A DNA stretch of 64,000 nucleotides from Chloroflexota bacterium (GCA_026708035.1 JAPOVQ010000006.1:1-64000); one strand, 5' to 3'; positions 34,565 through 46,051 are shown, counted from the stretch's first letter. Numbers and translations: made by a program. Notes: generated by a model from the letters alone, not told the origin.

Positions 34565-35587
34565 TCACTCGAACAGGTGGTGGAAGGGCTTGGACGCTTT
34601 CTCTTGCTCGGTTTCTCCCGTGAAGCCGATATGGAAGAGCGCGTCGCCTTCGTGGGCGAGGGGGAGGTTCGTGCGGCCGACGATCACGCCGTCCATGGGC
34701 GACTTGATTTCGGTTTCCGACTCGCCCAGCGGATCGGAAACGATGGCCAGCAGCTCGCCGTCCACGACCTCCGCACCGATTGGCTGTCTCATCCTGACCA
34801 CGCCGCTGGCCGGCGCCCTCACCCAGCTGCTGTCGCGCAGGATCACGGGGGCTTTCGATTCACTGCCCCGCTTTTGCGTGGGCAACATGCCCAGATGCTC
34901 CATGACCCCGATCACGCCCCATAGGCCGGTGCGTATCGCCGTTTCATCGAAGCGGAGCGCTTCGCCGGCCTCGTAGACGATGACGGGAACGTCGCGCTTG
35001 TCGGCGGCCTCGCGCAGGCTTCCGTCCCTGGAGGCGGAGTTCACGACCAGCGGGGCGCCAAAGGCGCGCGCCATGGGCTCGGCCGCGGGATTGTCCAGAT
35101 CGACGCGGATTTGCGGAACGTTCTCCCGGTGCACGGCGCCGGTGTGGAGATCGATGCCATGCGTGGCGTTCGAGAGGATCTGGTCGACGAACATCTCGGC
35201 GAGGCGGGCAGCCAGCGAGCCCTTGGCGGACCCCGGGAAGGAGCGGTTGAGGTCGCGCCGGTCGGGAAGGTATCGGCTGAGATTCAGAAAGCCGGGCACG
35301 TTCACGATTGGAACGGCGATCAGCGCTCCCTTGAGGCGCCGCAAGGCGGCCAGCTTGATGATACGCCGGATGATCTCGACCCCGTTGAGCTCGTCGCCGT
35401 GTATGGCGGCCGAGACGAACAGCACCGGCCCATCCTCGGCGCCGTTGATGACGTGCACCGGCATCGCCAGGGGGACGTGAATCGACAGATCGGCGATCGG
35501 CAGGTCCACCTGGGTCCGATACCCAGGGGCGACGTCTACATCGCCAATGCTGATGGGATCGGATGACCCACTGGCGGGGGTGTTCAT
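34565..35587 (-). CDS. Succinylglutamate desuccinylase/aspartoacylase-family M14 deacylase
   Basis: 340 residues from ATG 35587. The zinc site reads H-G-D-E in A-I-H-G-D-E-L-N-G, and D-L-N-R-S-F-P-G and I-D-L-H-T-G supply the substrate arginine and third ligand, all as in AstE/aspartoacylase-like M14 enzymes. The C-terminal region, with R-A-P-A-S-G-V-V and E-I-K-S-P-M-D-G-V-I-V-G, is the barrel-sandwich extension of this subgroup. It would remove an acyl or amino-acid group from a peptide-like or amino-acid amide. It follows the RimK gene by 10 bases, so it may undo or trim what that ligase makes. Confidence 0.9.
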   Translation of the reverse strand: MNTPASGSSDPISIGDVDVAPGYRTQVDLPIADLSIHVPLAMPVHVINGAEDGPVLFVSAAIHGDELNGVEIIRRIIKLAALRRLKGALIAVPIVNVPGFLNLSRYLPDRRDLNRSFPGSAKGSLAARLAEMFVDQILSNATHGIDLHTGAVHRENVPQIRVDLDNPAAEPMARAFGAPLVVNSASRDGSLREAADKRDVPVIVYEAGEALRFDETAIRTGLWGVIGVMEHLGMLPTQKRGSESKAPVILRDSSWVRAPASGVVRMRQPIGAEVVDGELLAIVSDPLGESETEIKSPMDGVIVGRTNLPLAHEGDALFHIGFTGETEQEKASKPFHHLFE

Positions 35588-35597
35588 CACTGGGTCT

Positions 35598-36497
35598 CTA
35601 CCCCACCGTCTCGATAGGCGCGGGTTTGGCGTGCGATTCCAGGAAGGCGATGATCTGATCGGCGATATCGGTCCCGGTCGCCTCTTCGATTCCCTTCAGA
35701 CCTGGGGTTGAGTTCACTTCGATGAGCACCGGCCCGCGACTGGATCGGAGCATGTCCACGCCGGCCACGTTGAGTCCCAATGCCCGACAGGCGCGCAGTG
35801 CGACCGATCCTTCTTCGGGCGTGATTTCCAGCTTCTCCGCAGTGCCGCCACGATGCAGGTTGGATCGAAACTCGCCGGGTCCGCTCTGGCGCTTCATGGC
35901 GCCAACCACGCGGTCGCCGATGACGAACGCCCGAATGTCCGCCCCTCCCGCTTCCTTCACATATTCCTGAACCAGGATGTTGATATTGGCCTTACGGAAC
36001 GCCTCGAACGTGCTCTTGGCCGACGGCATGGTTTCGCCAAGCACCACGCCCAAGCCCTGGGTCCCTTCCACCAGCTTGATGACGACGGGTGGGCCGCCGA
36101 CCATGCGGATCAGGTCCTCGGCTCGCCGCGCGGAGTTTGCGAATCCGGTGACCGGCAACCCAATCCCGAGTTGAGACATGATCTGGAGCGCCCAGAGCTT
36201 GTCTCGGGCGCGACCGATGGCCTCGGACTCGTTGAGCGACCATACGCCCATCGTCTCGAACTGGCGCAACACCGCCAGACCGTAAAAGGTGATCGAGGCG
36301 CCGATGCGGGGAATCACGGCGTCATAGCCGGAAAGGACGGCGCCTCGGTACAGCACTTGCGGTCGCTCGGATGTGATGTTGGCGTAGCACTGGGTCGTAT
36401 TGATGATGTCGATGCGGTGCCCCTTGGCCTCGGCGGCTTCCACGAGGCGCTTATGGCTATAGAGGCCAGGATTGCGCGCCAGCATTGCGATTCTCAC
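35598..36497 (-). CDS. RimK-family ATP-grasp ligase
   Basis: 299 residues from GTG 36495-36497, overlapping the upstream stop (GTGA); the frame is open far upstream inside the retropepsin-like gene. The N-terminus [12 protein letters not shown] and the ATP-grasp motifs [23 protein letters not shown], and [12 protein letters not shown] (Mg-binding E and N) are RimK features. RimK enzymes attach glutamate or other amino acids to peptide or protein carboxyls. The gene order retropepsin-like / RimK / M14 matches a conserved operon whose peptide product is unknown. Confidence 0.92.
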   Translation of the reverse strand: MRIAMLARNPGLYSHKRLVEAAEAKGHRIDIINTTQCYANITSERPQVLYRGAVLSGYDAVIPRIGASITFYGLAVLRQFETMGVWSLNESEAIGRARDKLWALQIMSQLGIGLPVTGFANSARRAEDLIRMVGGPPVVIKLVEGTQGLGVVLGETMPSAKSTFEAFRKANINILVQEYVKEAGGADIRAFVIGDRVVGAMKRQSGPGEFRSNLHRGGTAEKLEITPEEGSVALRACRALGLNVAGVDMLRSSRGPVLIEVNSTPGLKGIEEATGTDIADQIIAFLESHAKPAPIETVG

Positions 36498-37003
36498 GAG
36501 TCCACCCCTCCACCCTCGAGGCCGCCTCGATCCTTCAATGGACCGTCGACAGCTTTTCTTGGCTTCCTGCCTGCGCGGTATGAGGCGTGAGGATCGACAA
36601 TCACGCGGTCCCGCATGGCCTCGCGGCCGATGATCATCGGAAAGCCCATGGCGTCGCGATTGGCCAGGCTCAATTCGATCGGCCAACTGCCGGAGCCTAT
36701 CTGAAGGCTCGTACTGATGATGTACCGGCGCTCGCGGGATCCGCTCGAGTTCGTGACCCATCGGCGATCGCTGACGGGCGCCTCGCAGACCACGGACGTG
36801 ACCTTGTCACGCTGCATGGGATGGACGCGAAACCGTATCCACTGCCGACCTTCGACCGTGCGAAGACTGAGGTCCCACGCGTGCAAGGCGGAGGTCTTCG
36901 CGCCGGTATCGAGCTTGGCCTTGATGGCGGCAATGCCGAGGCCCGGCAAGGATGCCCACTCCCGCCATCCGAGTATTCGTCGGTTCTTACCGCCGGAAGC
37001 CAT
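36494..37003 (-). CDS. Retropepsin-like aspartic protease family (DUF785, 'ATP-dependent zinc protease')
   Basis: 169 residues from ATG 37003; a TTG at 37024 is the longer alternative. The key stretch is [14 protein letters not shown], a single D-T-G-A motif of retropepsin type, which as a dimer would form an aspartic protease. Later R-R-Y-I-I-S-T-S-L and M-I-I-G-R-E-A-M match DUF785. The usual annotation of an ATP-dependent zinc protease is probably wrong. It is the first gene of the three-gene operon with RimK and M14, where it may cleave the ligated tag or its carrier. Confidence 0.85.
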   Translation of the reverse strand: MASGGKNRRILGWREWASLPGLGIAAIKAKLDTGAKTSALHAWDLSLRTVEGRQWIRFRVHPMQRDKVTSVVCEAPVSDRRWVTNSSGSRERRYIISTSLQIGSGSWPIELSLANRDAMGFPMIIGREAMRDRVIVDPHASYRAGRKPRKAVDGPLKDRGGLEGGGVDS

Positions 37004-37108
37004 TGAACGCTTAGCGCGAGCCAATCGCCCTTAGTTCGCTGCTTCTAACTCTACCCACAGCGGCATGGCTGGCGATCGGGCGCCCGCCGTGCGGGCCGCC
37101 CGCCGAGA

Positions 37109-39349
<2,241 letters not shown>

Positions 39350-39394
39350 CTACGCGGGAGGCGAGCCGGTGACCTGATGAGGCGTTCGCGAGTC

Positions 39395-39413
39395 CGAGTC
39401 CCATTCGGCCCAC
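39395..39413 (+). repeat. tRNA-Ala 3'-end fragment
   Basis: CGAGTCCCATTCGGCCCAC matches the T-arm and acceptor end of tRNA-Ala (25910-25982) with one difference, T to C at the U70 position. There is no other tRNA sequence around it. It may be a relic of integration at or copying from the tRNA. Confidence 0.5.
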
Positions 39414-39481
39414 GGAGGTTCGACTCTCAGAGCCGATCGGAGCCAGACTCGCCGAGCGCAGCGCGGAAGGGGGCAAGCGCA

Positions 39482-39961
39482 ATGGCGGGCAGCAGGTCCA
39501 GGAGGGCATCGAGCGGGACAACGAAACCCGCCGCCGAGGGAGGCGACGGGAGGGTGGTTCTACTTTCGGGCGGCAACCCCCAAATCGCCAAGGCCGACGG
39601 CGATGCGCCCGTGCAGGCCTACATCGCCGCGATGCCGGGCTGGAAGAGCGACGTCGGGCGCCGCCTGGACGAGCTGATCGTGCGCACCGTGCCCAACGTG
39701 CGCAAGGCCGTGAGGTGGAACTCGCCCTGGTACGGCATCGAGGGGCAGGGATGGTTCCTGAGCACCCACGTCTTCAGCCGCTACGTGAAGGTGACATTCC
39801 TCAACGGTGCGTCGCTGCAACCAGAGCCACCCGGCTCGGGCAAGGACCCCGACGCGCGCTGGCTGGACGTCTACGAAGACGGGTTTGACGAGGCGCAGAT
39901 GACGGAGTGGGTGCGGCAGTCGGCCGCGTTGCCCGGCTGGGACGGGTTCGACACGCTGTGA
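39482..39961 (+). CDS. DUF1801 domain protein
   Basis: 159 residues from ATG 39482, with GGAAGGGGG upstream. After a basic serine-rich head of about 40 residues comes the DUF1801 (YdhG-like) pattern: Y-I-A-A-M-P-G-W-K, R-R-L-D-E-L-I, V-R-K-A-V-R-W-N-S-P-W-Y-G, and a final T-E-W-V-R-Q-S. The family is a small alpha/beta fold of unknown biochemical role, sometimes linked to metal or stress response. It lies between katG and a methyltransferase without an obvious operon. Confidence 0.85.
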   Translation: MAGSRSRRASSGTTKPAAEGGDGRVVLLSGGNPQIAKADGDAPVQAYIAAMPGWKSDVGRRLDELIVRTVPNVRKAVRWNSPWYGIEGQGWFLSTHVFSRYVKVTFLNGASLQPEPPGSGKDPDARWLDVYEDGFDEAQMTEWVRQSAALPGWDGFDTL

Positions 39962-40016
39962 GGTCGGATTCGTCGTCGTTCACGAGACCCGGTTTGGGAG
40001 TCCCTGAGCAACCTCA

Positions 40017-40718
40017 TCAATGCCGTTGCGCAAGGACCAAGGGGTGGTCCTCAATGGTCCCCAGGTCCGTCTCGTCGCAGCCGCACGCCGTCGAAGACGT
40101 CTCAAGCACCACGAACCCGGAATCAGCCAGGGTCCCGAGGTATTCGCGGAGGCCGAAGTTGCTCCAGTACATCGTCACTCCATGGAAGTCGTCTTCGGTG
40201 TATCCCGGCTCGCTCTGGTGGCTCAAGGTGCACAGCAGGTATCCGCCCGGCCTGAGCCAACGGTGAAACCGCTGAAACAGAGCCGGCTGCACCTCTCGCG
40301 GAAGGTGGAAGATGGAGTACAGGGCGACGATCGCGTCGAAGCTGGACGGCTTAAAGCTGATCGACATGACGTCGGCGCACATAAACTCGCCGGTTGGAAC
40401 GTGGCGCCGTGCGAGACGGACCATTTCGCGCGAGACATCCACTCCGGTGACGCGGTGACAGTCCGCCAGCGATTCGGCAATCGGGACGCCGGCCCCACAG
40501 CCCACGTCGAGCACCGCGCTGCCGTCGTCCAGTCGATCCAAGAGTCCCCGAATCTCGGCTGCCGCCTGGACTTTTCGCGACTCGTGATAGGCCTGCGCGC
40601 AGGCGTCATATCCTCGTGTCACCAGCGCTCGGTAGTCGGTTGCTGGATTGTTCGCCGGGATCACGGCGTCACGTCCCTCGACGCCGCCGGTGTCGATGCT
40701 GCGGCAGTGCCGAGACAT
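40017..40718 (-). CDS. SAM-dependent methyltransferase (class I)
   Basis: 233 residues. Motif I is V-L-D-V-G-C-G-A-G-V-P-I-A, followed by V-T-G-V-D-V-S-R-E-M (acidic residue for ribose) and F-D-A-I-V-A-L-Y-S-I-F-H-L at motif IV. It matches the UbiE/type-11 methyltransferases that act on small molecules; the acceptor is unknown. A GTG-initiated, shorter start near V-I-P-A-N-N is possible. It is divergent from the amidohydrolase at 40742, with only 23 bases between the two starts, so their promoters overlap. Confidence 0.88.
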   Translation of the reverse strand: MSRHCRSIDTGGVEGRDAVIPANNPATDYRALVTRGYDACAQAYHESRKVQAAAEIRGLLDRLDDGSAVLDVGCGAGVPIAESLADCHRVTGVDVSREMVRLARRHVPTGEFMCADVMSISFKPSSFDAIVALYSIFHLPREVQPALFQRFHRWLRPGGYLLCTLSHQSEPGYTEDDFHGVTMYWSNFGLREYLGTLADSGFVVLETSSTACGCDETDLGTIEDHPLVLAQRH

Positions 40719-40741
40719 CGCAAGAGGTAGGAGGCTCGCTC

Positions 40742-41614
40742 ATGGACAAGCTGGCATTCGTTGATACGCACGTTCACTACTACGACCTACAGCATCCGGA
40801 GCTGGTGTACGAGCACTGGCAGCCGGGGGTTCCGCACCCGACGATGGGGTGGAGGTTGCAAAAGCTCGCCGAGCGGAGCTACCTGGCCGAGGATTATATC
40901 GCCGAGACTCGGAACGCGAACGTTACCAAGTCGGTGCACGTGCAGGCGGCCATCGGCAGCCCGGATCCGGTAACCGAGACGGAGTGGCTGCAGGAGGCAG
41001 CGGACCGCACGGGGTTTCCGCACGGGATCGTGGCCCATGCGGACCTGCGGGACCCGGGCGTGCGGGCCGTGCTGGAGCGTCACGCCGAGTCGCCCAACAT
41101 GCGGGGAATCCGAGACTTTTCCTGCGGTGACTACCTGGTGGAGCCGGACTTCCACCGGGGCTTCGCGCTGCTGGAGACGTTCAGCCTGGTGTCGAGCCTG
41201 TCGGTTCAATGGCATGAGATGGAGAAGGTGCGGGACCTGGCGCACAAGTTTCCGAACATCACGATCGTGGTGGATCACACGGGATGGCCGGAGGAGCGGA
41301 CGAATGAGTATTTCGCGAACTGGAAACGCGGGGTGGCCACCGCGGCCAGTTGCGACAACATCCGCTGGAAGATCTCGGGCCTTGGCATGGGCGACAACGA
41401 CTGGACGGTCGACAGCATCCGGCCGTTCGTGCTGACGTCCATCGAGACTTTCGGCGTCGAGCGCTGCTTCTTTGGGACGAACTGGCCGGTGGACTGGCTA
41501 TGGAGTACGTACGACGAGTTGATCGACGCCTACACCGAGATCATCGCGGATTTCAGCCGGGAGGAGCAGGCCCGGCTCTTTTCCGGGACTGCCGAGGAGG
41601 TCTACCGCATCTAA
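40742..41614 (+). CDS. Amidohydrolase 2-family metal-dependent hydrolase
   Basis: 290 residues from ATG 40742, with AGGAGG 8 bases upstream. The N-terminus F-V-D-T-H-V-H-Y-Y-D gives the metal H-x-H motif; later V-V-D-H-T-G-W-P and F-F-G-T-N-W-P-V-D supply the histidine and aspartate of the TIM barrel. This is the COG3618-type group containing lactonases, decarboxylases and dihydro-lactone hydrolases, many copies of which occur in sugar- or aromatic-degrading bacteria. The substrate is not known, and there is no associated pathway gene here. Confidence 0.9.
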   Translation: MDKLAFVDTHVHYYDLQHPELVYEHWQPGVPHPTMGWRLQKLAERSYLAEDYIAETRNANVTKSVHVQAAIGSPDPVTETEWLQEAADRTGFPHGIVAHADLRDPGVRAVLERHAESPNMRGIRDFSCGDYLVEPDFHRGFALLETFSLVSSLSVQWHEMEKVRDLAHKFPNITIVVDHTGWPEERTNEYFANWKRGVATAASCDNIRWKISGLGMGDNDWTVDSIRPFVLTSIETFGVERCFFGTNWPVDWLWSTYDELIDAYTEIIADFSREEQARLFSGTAEEVYRI

Positions 41615-41636
41615 GGGTGGCCGACGTAACGCCGGA

Positions 41637-42776
41637 TCAGTAGACCCACGGGCAGATCCGGTACTTAACTCGCGCCTTGTATTCCGCCCACTTCTCCTCA
41701 CCGTACTTCTCGACGCAATGCTCCTCGTCGTCCCGTTGACGCCAGGTGAAGAGGGAGACGATGAAGATGAAGTACGTCCAGGCCCAGGGATTCCCGAAGT
41801 GACCAAACGACAGGGCGATGGCGGTGCAAATGATGCCCTCGCCCATGTAGTTGAAGTGGCGGGCCGCGCCCCAGAATCCGCTGCAGAGAATCTTTCGGTC
41901 GCCGGCCTGGATGTATTCGGGCTCGATGATTCCCAGGAACTTCCGGTCTGGCCAGCGCTTGAAGGTGTACTTCTGCCAGTTGCCCCCGCGCGTGATGGTC
42001 CAGCCGAAGAAGAGCATCAAGCCTAATCCGATCAGCCACACGTATGTCCAAGGCTCCGAAAACCCTGGGTGTGGATAGGCTGCCATTCCCCACAGCGGGA
42101 GAATGTACAGCCAGCCATAGATGATTAGCCCGCCCCAGATCAGCTTGAACCCCAGCTTTTCGTGAATCAGATCATACGTGTAGAGCTGAACGCGCTCGAA
42201 GATAAAGTAGTCCATGATGTAGAGCCCGAAAAACCCCGCATACAGAAACACGCCGGGATTGACGTTATCTCCGAATTGTTGGACGTGCCAAGCGGCGCCT
42301 GACAGGGCGTTGAGCGTCAGCATGGTCCCGCCGACAACGTACAGATACATCTTGAGGTCGAATCGTTCGTTGAAAAGCGAGTGCTCCAGGGATCGCCCAG
42401 TCCAGAAGGCGTGGAACGGATTCTTGATCTCACCTTGCAGCTGGCTCAGCATGGCCACGAGCGCGATGAGCGCCGAAACTACGGTTCCTCCAGCCACCGC
42501 GTACACCGCGGACCGGTAGAACCAGTCACGCGGCATTCCGGTGACTTCGGTCGCCCACACGGCTATCGCGACGGCGAATACCAGGAGGCCGTTGAGTCGA
42601 TAGTTGCGCGGTTCACCGGTCTCCGGGTTGATGACATAGCCGGGAACCCGCCGGGCGGGCAGGACGATCTGCGCCACGAAAAACACGGCGAAGATAATCA
42701 GCGGGGTGAAAAACCCCCAAAGGGCTTCCGCGCCGGAGAGCTCGAATAGGTGCTCGATTCCAAGCCATTCAATCAT
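41637..42776 (-). CDS. ERG4/ERG24-like membrane reductase/methyltransferase-family protein, copy 1
   Basis: 379 residues with about nine membrane helices. The C-terminal signature is the useful part: S-G-F-W-G-A-A-R-H-F-N-Y-M-G-E, then R-D-D-E-E-H-C-V-E-K-Y-G-E-E-K-W, closing with V-K-Y-R-I-C-P-W-V-Y. This ending is shared by sterol C14/C24 reductases and isoprenylcysteine methyltransferase-like proteins. Eukaryotic members reduce sterol double bonds with NADPH, but bacteria of this kind are not known to make sterols, so a role on another polyisoprenoid or an imported sterol is guesswork. A close paralogue of identical length lies upstream. Confidence 0.82.
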   Translation of the reverse strand: MIEWLGIEHLFELSGAEALWGFFTPLIIFAVFFVAQIVLPARRVPGYVINPETGEPRNYRLNGLLVFAVAIAVWATEVTGMPRDWFYRSAVYAVAGGTVVSALIALVAMLSQLQGEIKNPFHAFWTGRSLEHSLFNERFDLKMYLYVVGGTMLTLNALSGAAWHVQQFGDNVNPGVFLYAGFFGLYIMDYFIFERVQLYTYDLIHEKLGFKLIWGGLIIYGWLYILPLWGMAAYPHPGFSEPWTYVWLIGLGLMLFFGWTITRGGNWQKYTFKRWPDRKFLGIIEPEYIQAGDRKILCSGFWGAARHFNYMGEGIICTAIALSFGHFGNPWAWTYFIFIVSLFTWRQRDDEEHCVEKYGEEKWAEYKARVKYRICPWVY

Positions 42777-42911
42777 GGGCGAATCCCCCGGCTCCTAATC
42801 GTGCGGTGATTATGGGCACCAGACAGAGGTCGGTCAATCACGCACCGGGAACTGAAACACAGTCGAATCCAGGCGCGTGAAGTGGATCGACGCCGATAGC
42901 CGGCCGACGGT

Positions 42912-44051
42912 TCAGTAGAGCCAGGGGCAGATGCGGTACTTCACGCGGGCCTGGTACTCGGCCCACTTCTCCGGCCCGTACTTCTCGGCGCAGTAGTGAT
43001 CGTCCTCGCGCTGGCGCACAACGAACAGCGCAACGATCCAGATGAAGCAGGTCCAGGCCCACAGATTCGTGAAGTGACCGAACGCCAGCGCGATGGCCGC
43101 CGACACGAACCATTCGCCCATATAGTTCATGTGGCGGGCCCTTCCCCAGAATCCGCTCACCAGGATCTTGCGGTCACCGGCCTGGATGTATTCCGGTTCG
43201 ATGAGTCCGAGGAACTTGCGGTCGGGCCACCGTTTGAAGATGTATTTCTGCATGTTGGCGCCACGGGAGATAGCCCATCCGGCCAGGAACACCACGGCGG
43301 TGCCGATGAGCCAACCATATGTTGCTGCCGTCGAAAACCCAGGCGACGGCTGCGCGGCCATCCCCCACCACGGGAGGATGTAGAGCCAGCCGTAGACCAT
43401 CAAACCGCCCCAGAACATCTTGAAGCCAAGCTTTTCATATATCACGTCGAAGGTGTAAAGCTGAACTCGCTCGAAGATGAAGTAGTCCACGACGTAGAAG
43501 GTATATATTGCCGCGCACAGGAACACTCCAGGATTGAAGTTCTCCCCAAAGTGCTCGACGTTCCACGCGGCTCCGGACAGGGCATTGAGTGAGAACATGG
43601 TCCCGCCGACGACGTAAAAGTACATCTTGAGATCAATGCGTTCCTTCAGAAACGACAGCTCCTGGATTCGCCCAAGCCAGAAGGCTGCAATCGGGTTCCT
43701 GGTTTCGTCTTGCGGCTGGGTAAATACCGCGATCAACGTGAATACAGTGACCGTAACCGTGCCGCCGGCAAACGCAAAGATCGCCGACCGATAGAACCAG
43801 TCACGCGGCATTCCGGTGACTTCGGTCGCCCACACGACCACGGCGACTACGTACACCAACAGTCCGTTGAGCCGATAGCTGCGAGGCTCGCCGGTCTGGG
43901 GATCGACGACGTACCCGGGCACGCGGCGACCCGGCAAGATGAGCTGAACGGCGAAGAATATCGCGAATATTATCAGCGGGGTAAAGAATCCGAGGATCGC
44001 TTCGGGTGGGGAAAGCTCGAACAGGTGTTCGATCCCAAGCCACTCGATCAT
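42912..44051 (-). CDS. ERG4/ERG24-like membrane protein, copy 2
   Basis: 379 residues from ATG 44051, with GGAAGGGG upstream; the frame is open to 44114 but the chosen start matches copy 1 (M-I-E-W-L-G-I-E-H-L-F-E-L-S). All C-terminal motifs are retained: S-G-F-W-G-R-A-R-H-M-N-Y-M-G-E and the Y-R-I-C-P-W-L-Y end. The two copies agree through most of their length, with more change in the loops. Separation is 135 bases, so they may be read separately. Confidence 0.82.
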   Translation of the reverse strand: MIEWLGIEHLFELSPPEAILGFFTPLIIFAIFFAVQLILPGRRVPGYVVDPQTGEPRSYRLNGLLVYVVAVVVWATEVTGMPRDWFYRSAIFAFAGGTVTVTVFTLIAVFTQPQDETRNPIAAFWLGRIQELSFLKERIDLKMYFYVVGGTMFSLNALSGAAWNVEHFGENFNPGVFLCAAIYTFYVVDYFIFERVQLYTFDVIYEKLGFKMFWGGLMVYGWLYILPWWGMAAQPSPGFSTAATYGWLIGTAVVFLAGWAISRGANMQKYIFKRWPDRKFLGLIEPEYIQAGDRKILVSGFWGRARHMNYMGEWFVSAAIALAFGHFTNLWAWTCFIWIVALFVVRQREDDHYCAEKYGPEKWAEYQARVKYRICPWLY

Positions 44052-44160
44052 GACCGGATACCCCTTCCGCCAGTGGCGTGGCGAGGATACGTCACCCGCG
44101 TGGGCTCCGCCCATCCGGTGCTAATGGGAGCCTCGCGCCTGGAGACCTTTGAACTAAGAG

Positions 44161-44280
44161 GTAGGGGCGGGTCTCAGACCCGCCCGACGCCGAGCCTCCG
44201 GCACGCCTCCAGGTTCGACCGGACTGGATTCCGGCCTCCGCCGGAATGACGGAGGGGTTGCGCAAGGGTCCCGATCTGCA
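44161..44280. repeat. Dispersed palindromic intergenic repeats
   Basis: Within the 44052-44334 gap are the hairpin GGGCGGGTCtcaGACCCGCCC (44165-44185, 21 bases split by its loop) and ATTCCGGCctccGCCGGAAT (44228-44247). The second, with about 60 flanking bases, repeats the element at 34420-34484. No gene is seen in the gap. Confidence 0.75.
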
Positions 44281-44334
44281 GGAGGCGGGCTCGGACGCGC
44301 GTGCGGGCCGACGCTGAGGCGATCGACGGTCCAG

Positions 44335-44757
44335 CTAGCCCTGCGGCTCCTCGCAGTTAAACATCCAGTTGACGCCGAATCTGTCGATGCAGGCGCCGAA
44401 GTAGGCGCCCCAGAACATGTCCTGGAGCGGCATCGTGACGGTGCCGCCGTCCGAGAGCTTCGCGAACAATGCGTCGGTCTCTTCCCGGCTCTGCGCGGCG
44501 TAGGAAATCGAAACATTGCTGTCAGCTGGCGCTGGTTGACCGAACGTGGTTGGCACGTCGCTGCCCATCAGCACGCTCGTTCCGACGGGAAGCGAGGCGT
44601 GCATGATGTTGTTCCGCTCGTCGTCGGGAATCTGCATATCGGCGGGACCGTCGCCAAACGTCTGCAGGACGAGGTAATCGCCGCCAAAGGCCGCCCGGTA
44701 GAACTCGAACGCCTCGCGGCAGTTGCCGTTGAAGTGCAGATATGTGCTCAGGCTCAT
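44335..44757 (-). CDS. PhnB-like VOC-family protein
   Basis: 140 residues. It has the PhnB/3-demethylubiquinone-type glyoxalase fold: Y-L-H-F-N-G-N-C-R-E-A-F-E-F-Y start, F-G-D-G-P near residue 35, I-M-H-A-S-L metal/ligand strand, and the late F-W-G-A-Y-F-G-A-C-I-D-R-F-G-V-N-W end. Members are small dimers; most lack known activity. The gene is monocistronic and separated by repeats from its neighbours. Confidence 0.88.
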   Translation of the reverse strand: MSLSTYLHFNGNCREAFEFYRAAFGGDYLVLQTFGDGPADMQIPDDERNNIMHASLPVGTSVLMGSDVPTTFGQPAPADSNVSISYAAQSREETDALFAKLSDGGTVTMPLQDMFWGAYFGACIDRFGVNWMFNCEEPQG

Positions 44758-44860
44758 GGTGGCCTCCTCAAGGCTTGCCCGCGCAAGCTACCAAAGCGGC
44801 AGCGGCGCTGCCGGATTTTGGGGCCCAAGCGTCGGCGCCCCACCGGCGACGCGCTCGAGC

Positions 44861-46051
44861 CTAGGAGCCGTCCTCGGCGCGCCGGAGCACCAGGCAGGTG
44901 ATGTCGTCGGACTGCGGCGTATCGCCCACGAATTCCCGCACCGCCTCGAACAGCGCGTGCGTGGCCTGCTCGGAGTCGGTGGGCGGATTCGCCTCGAAGA
45001 CTTGCTGAATGCGGTCGACGCCAAACTGCTCACCGTCGCCGTTCATGGCTTCGGTGACGCCGTCCGTATAGAGCACGATGGCGTCGCCGGGTTCGAGCTG
45101 GACGGTCTGGCTTGGGAAGTTGATGTCCGGTGCCACGCCAAGCGCAACCCCGCCGGTCAGCGACAGGAGCTCCGCTCCGCCGCCCGCTCGAACCAGCACC
45201 GGCGCGTCGTGCCCGCCGTTGGAGTAGGTCAGCGTGCCGGCCGCCGGATCGTAGATGGAGTACAGCACCGTCACGAACATCATGGTTTCGTTTTCTTCGT
45301 AGAGCAGCTCATTCACTTCGCGCAGGGCCTCGCCCGGGTCCCCGAGGCCGATTGCCGCGCCCTTGAGCAGGGTGCGGCTGGACATCATGAACAGGGCGGC
45401 CGGAACGCCCTTGTCGGAGACATCGGCAATGGCCAATCCAACCTTGCGATCTTCCAGGCGAATCACGTCGTAGAAGTCGCCGCCGACGTTTCGCGCCGGC
45501 TCCATGTTGGCGAAGACCTGGTATTCCTCACTCTTGGGAAACGTCTTGGGCAGGATCGACTGCTGGGTGCTGCTCGCCACTTCGAGCTCGTTTTGCAGGG
45601 CGACCAGCGCGTCGCGCGAGGAAAGCGCGGATCGCCACTCTTCCAGGTGGCGCAGCGCCCGCTCCATGGTGATCTGCAGATCTTCGAAGTCGAGCGGCTT
45701 GGTGACGAAATCGAACGCCCCCCGGTTCATCGCCGTGCGAATGTTCTGCATATCGCCGTAGGCCGAGACGACGATGCATCTGACATCGATATCGGTGACA
45801 TTCGGTATCTGATCGAGCAGCGTGAGCCCGTCCATGCGCGGCATGTTGATGTCCGTGATGACCATATCGATATCGGGATTCGCGTCGAGTTTTTCAAGCG
45901 CCTCGATGCCATCTTGAGCGAATTCGAAGCTATGCGTGCCTCGGCGAATCCGGCGCCGCATGCGCTGCATGATCAGCGGTTCCAGGTCCGGCTCATCGTC
46001 GACGACGAGAATGTTGTAGGGCCGATTCATCGCGCTAGTGTCGACAGTCAT
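44861..46051 (-). CDS. Response regulator with PP2C (SpoIIE/RsbU) phosphatase output
   Basis: 396 residues. Receiver domain residues about 10-135: D-D-E for Mg binding, phospho-acceptor aspartate in V-I-T-D-I-N-M-P, threonine/serine and lysine in V-V-S-A-Y-G and V-T-K-P-L. A short coiled linker (about 140-170) leads to the PP2C domain with N-V-G-G-D-F-Y-D, V-S-D-K-G-V-P-A and, near the end, Q-S-D-D-I-T. Such proteins dephosphorylate anti-anti-sigma factors upon receiving a signal, switching sigma factor activity. No histidine kinase, anti-sigma or STAS gene is here. It lies 9 bases after the response-regulator gene below, forming an operon. Confidence 0.93.
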   Translation of the reverse strand: MTVDTSAMNRPYNILVVDDEPDLEPLIMQRMRRRIRRGTHSFEFAQDGIEALEKLDANPDIDMVITDINMPRMDGLTLLDQIPNVTDIDVRCIVVSAYGDMQNIRTAMNRGAFDFVTKPLDFEDLQITMERALRHLEEWRSALSSRDALVALQNELEVASSTQQSILPKTFPKSEEYQVFANMEPARNVGGDFYDVIRLEDRKVGLAIADVSDKGVPAALFMMSSRTLLKGAAIGLGDPGEALREVNELLYEENETMMFVTVLYSIYDPAAGTLTYSNGGHDAPVLVRAGGGAELLSLTGGVALGVAPDINFPSQTVQLEPGDAIVLYTDGVTEAMNGDGEQFGVDRIQQVFEANPPTDSEQATHALFEAVREFVGDTPQSDDITCLVLRRAEDGS

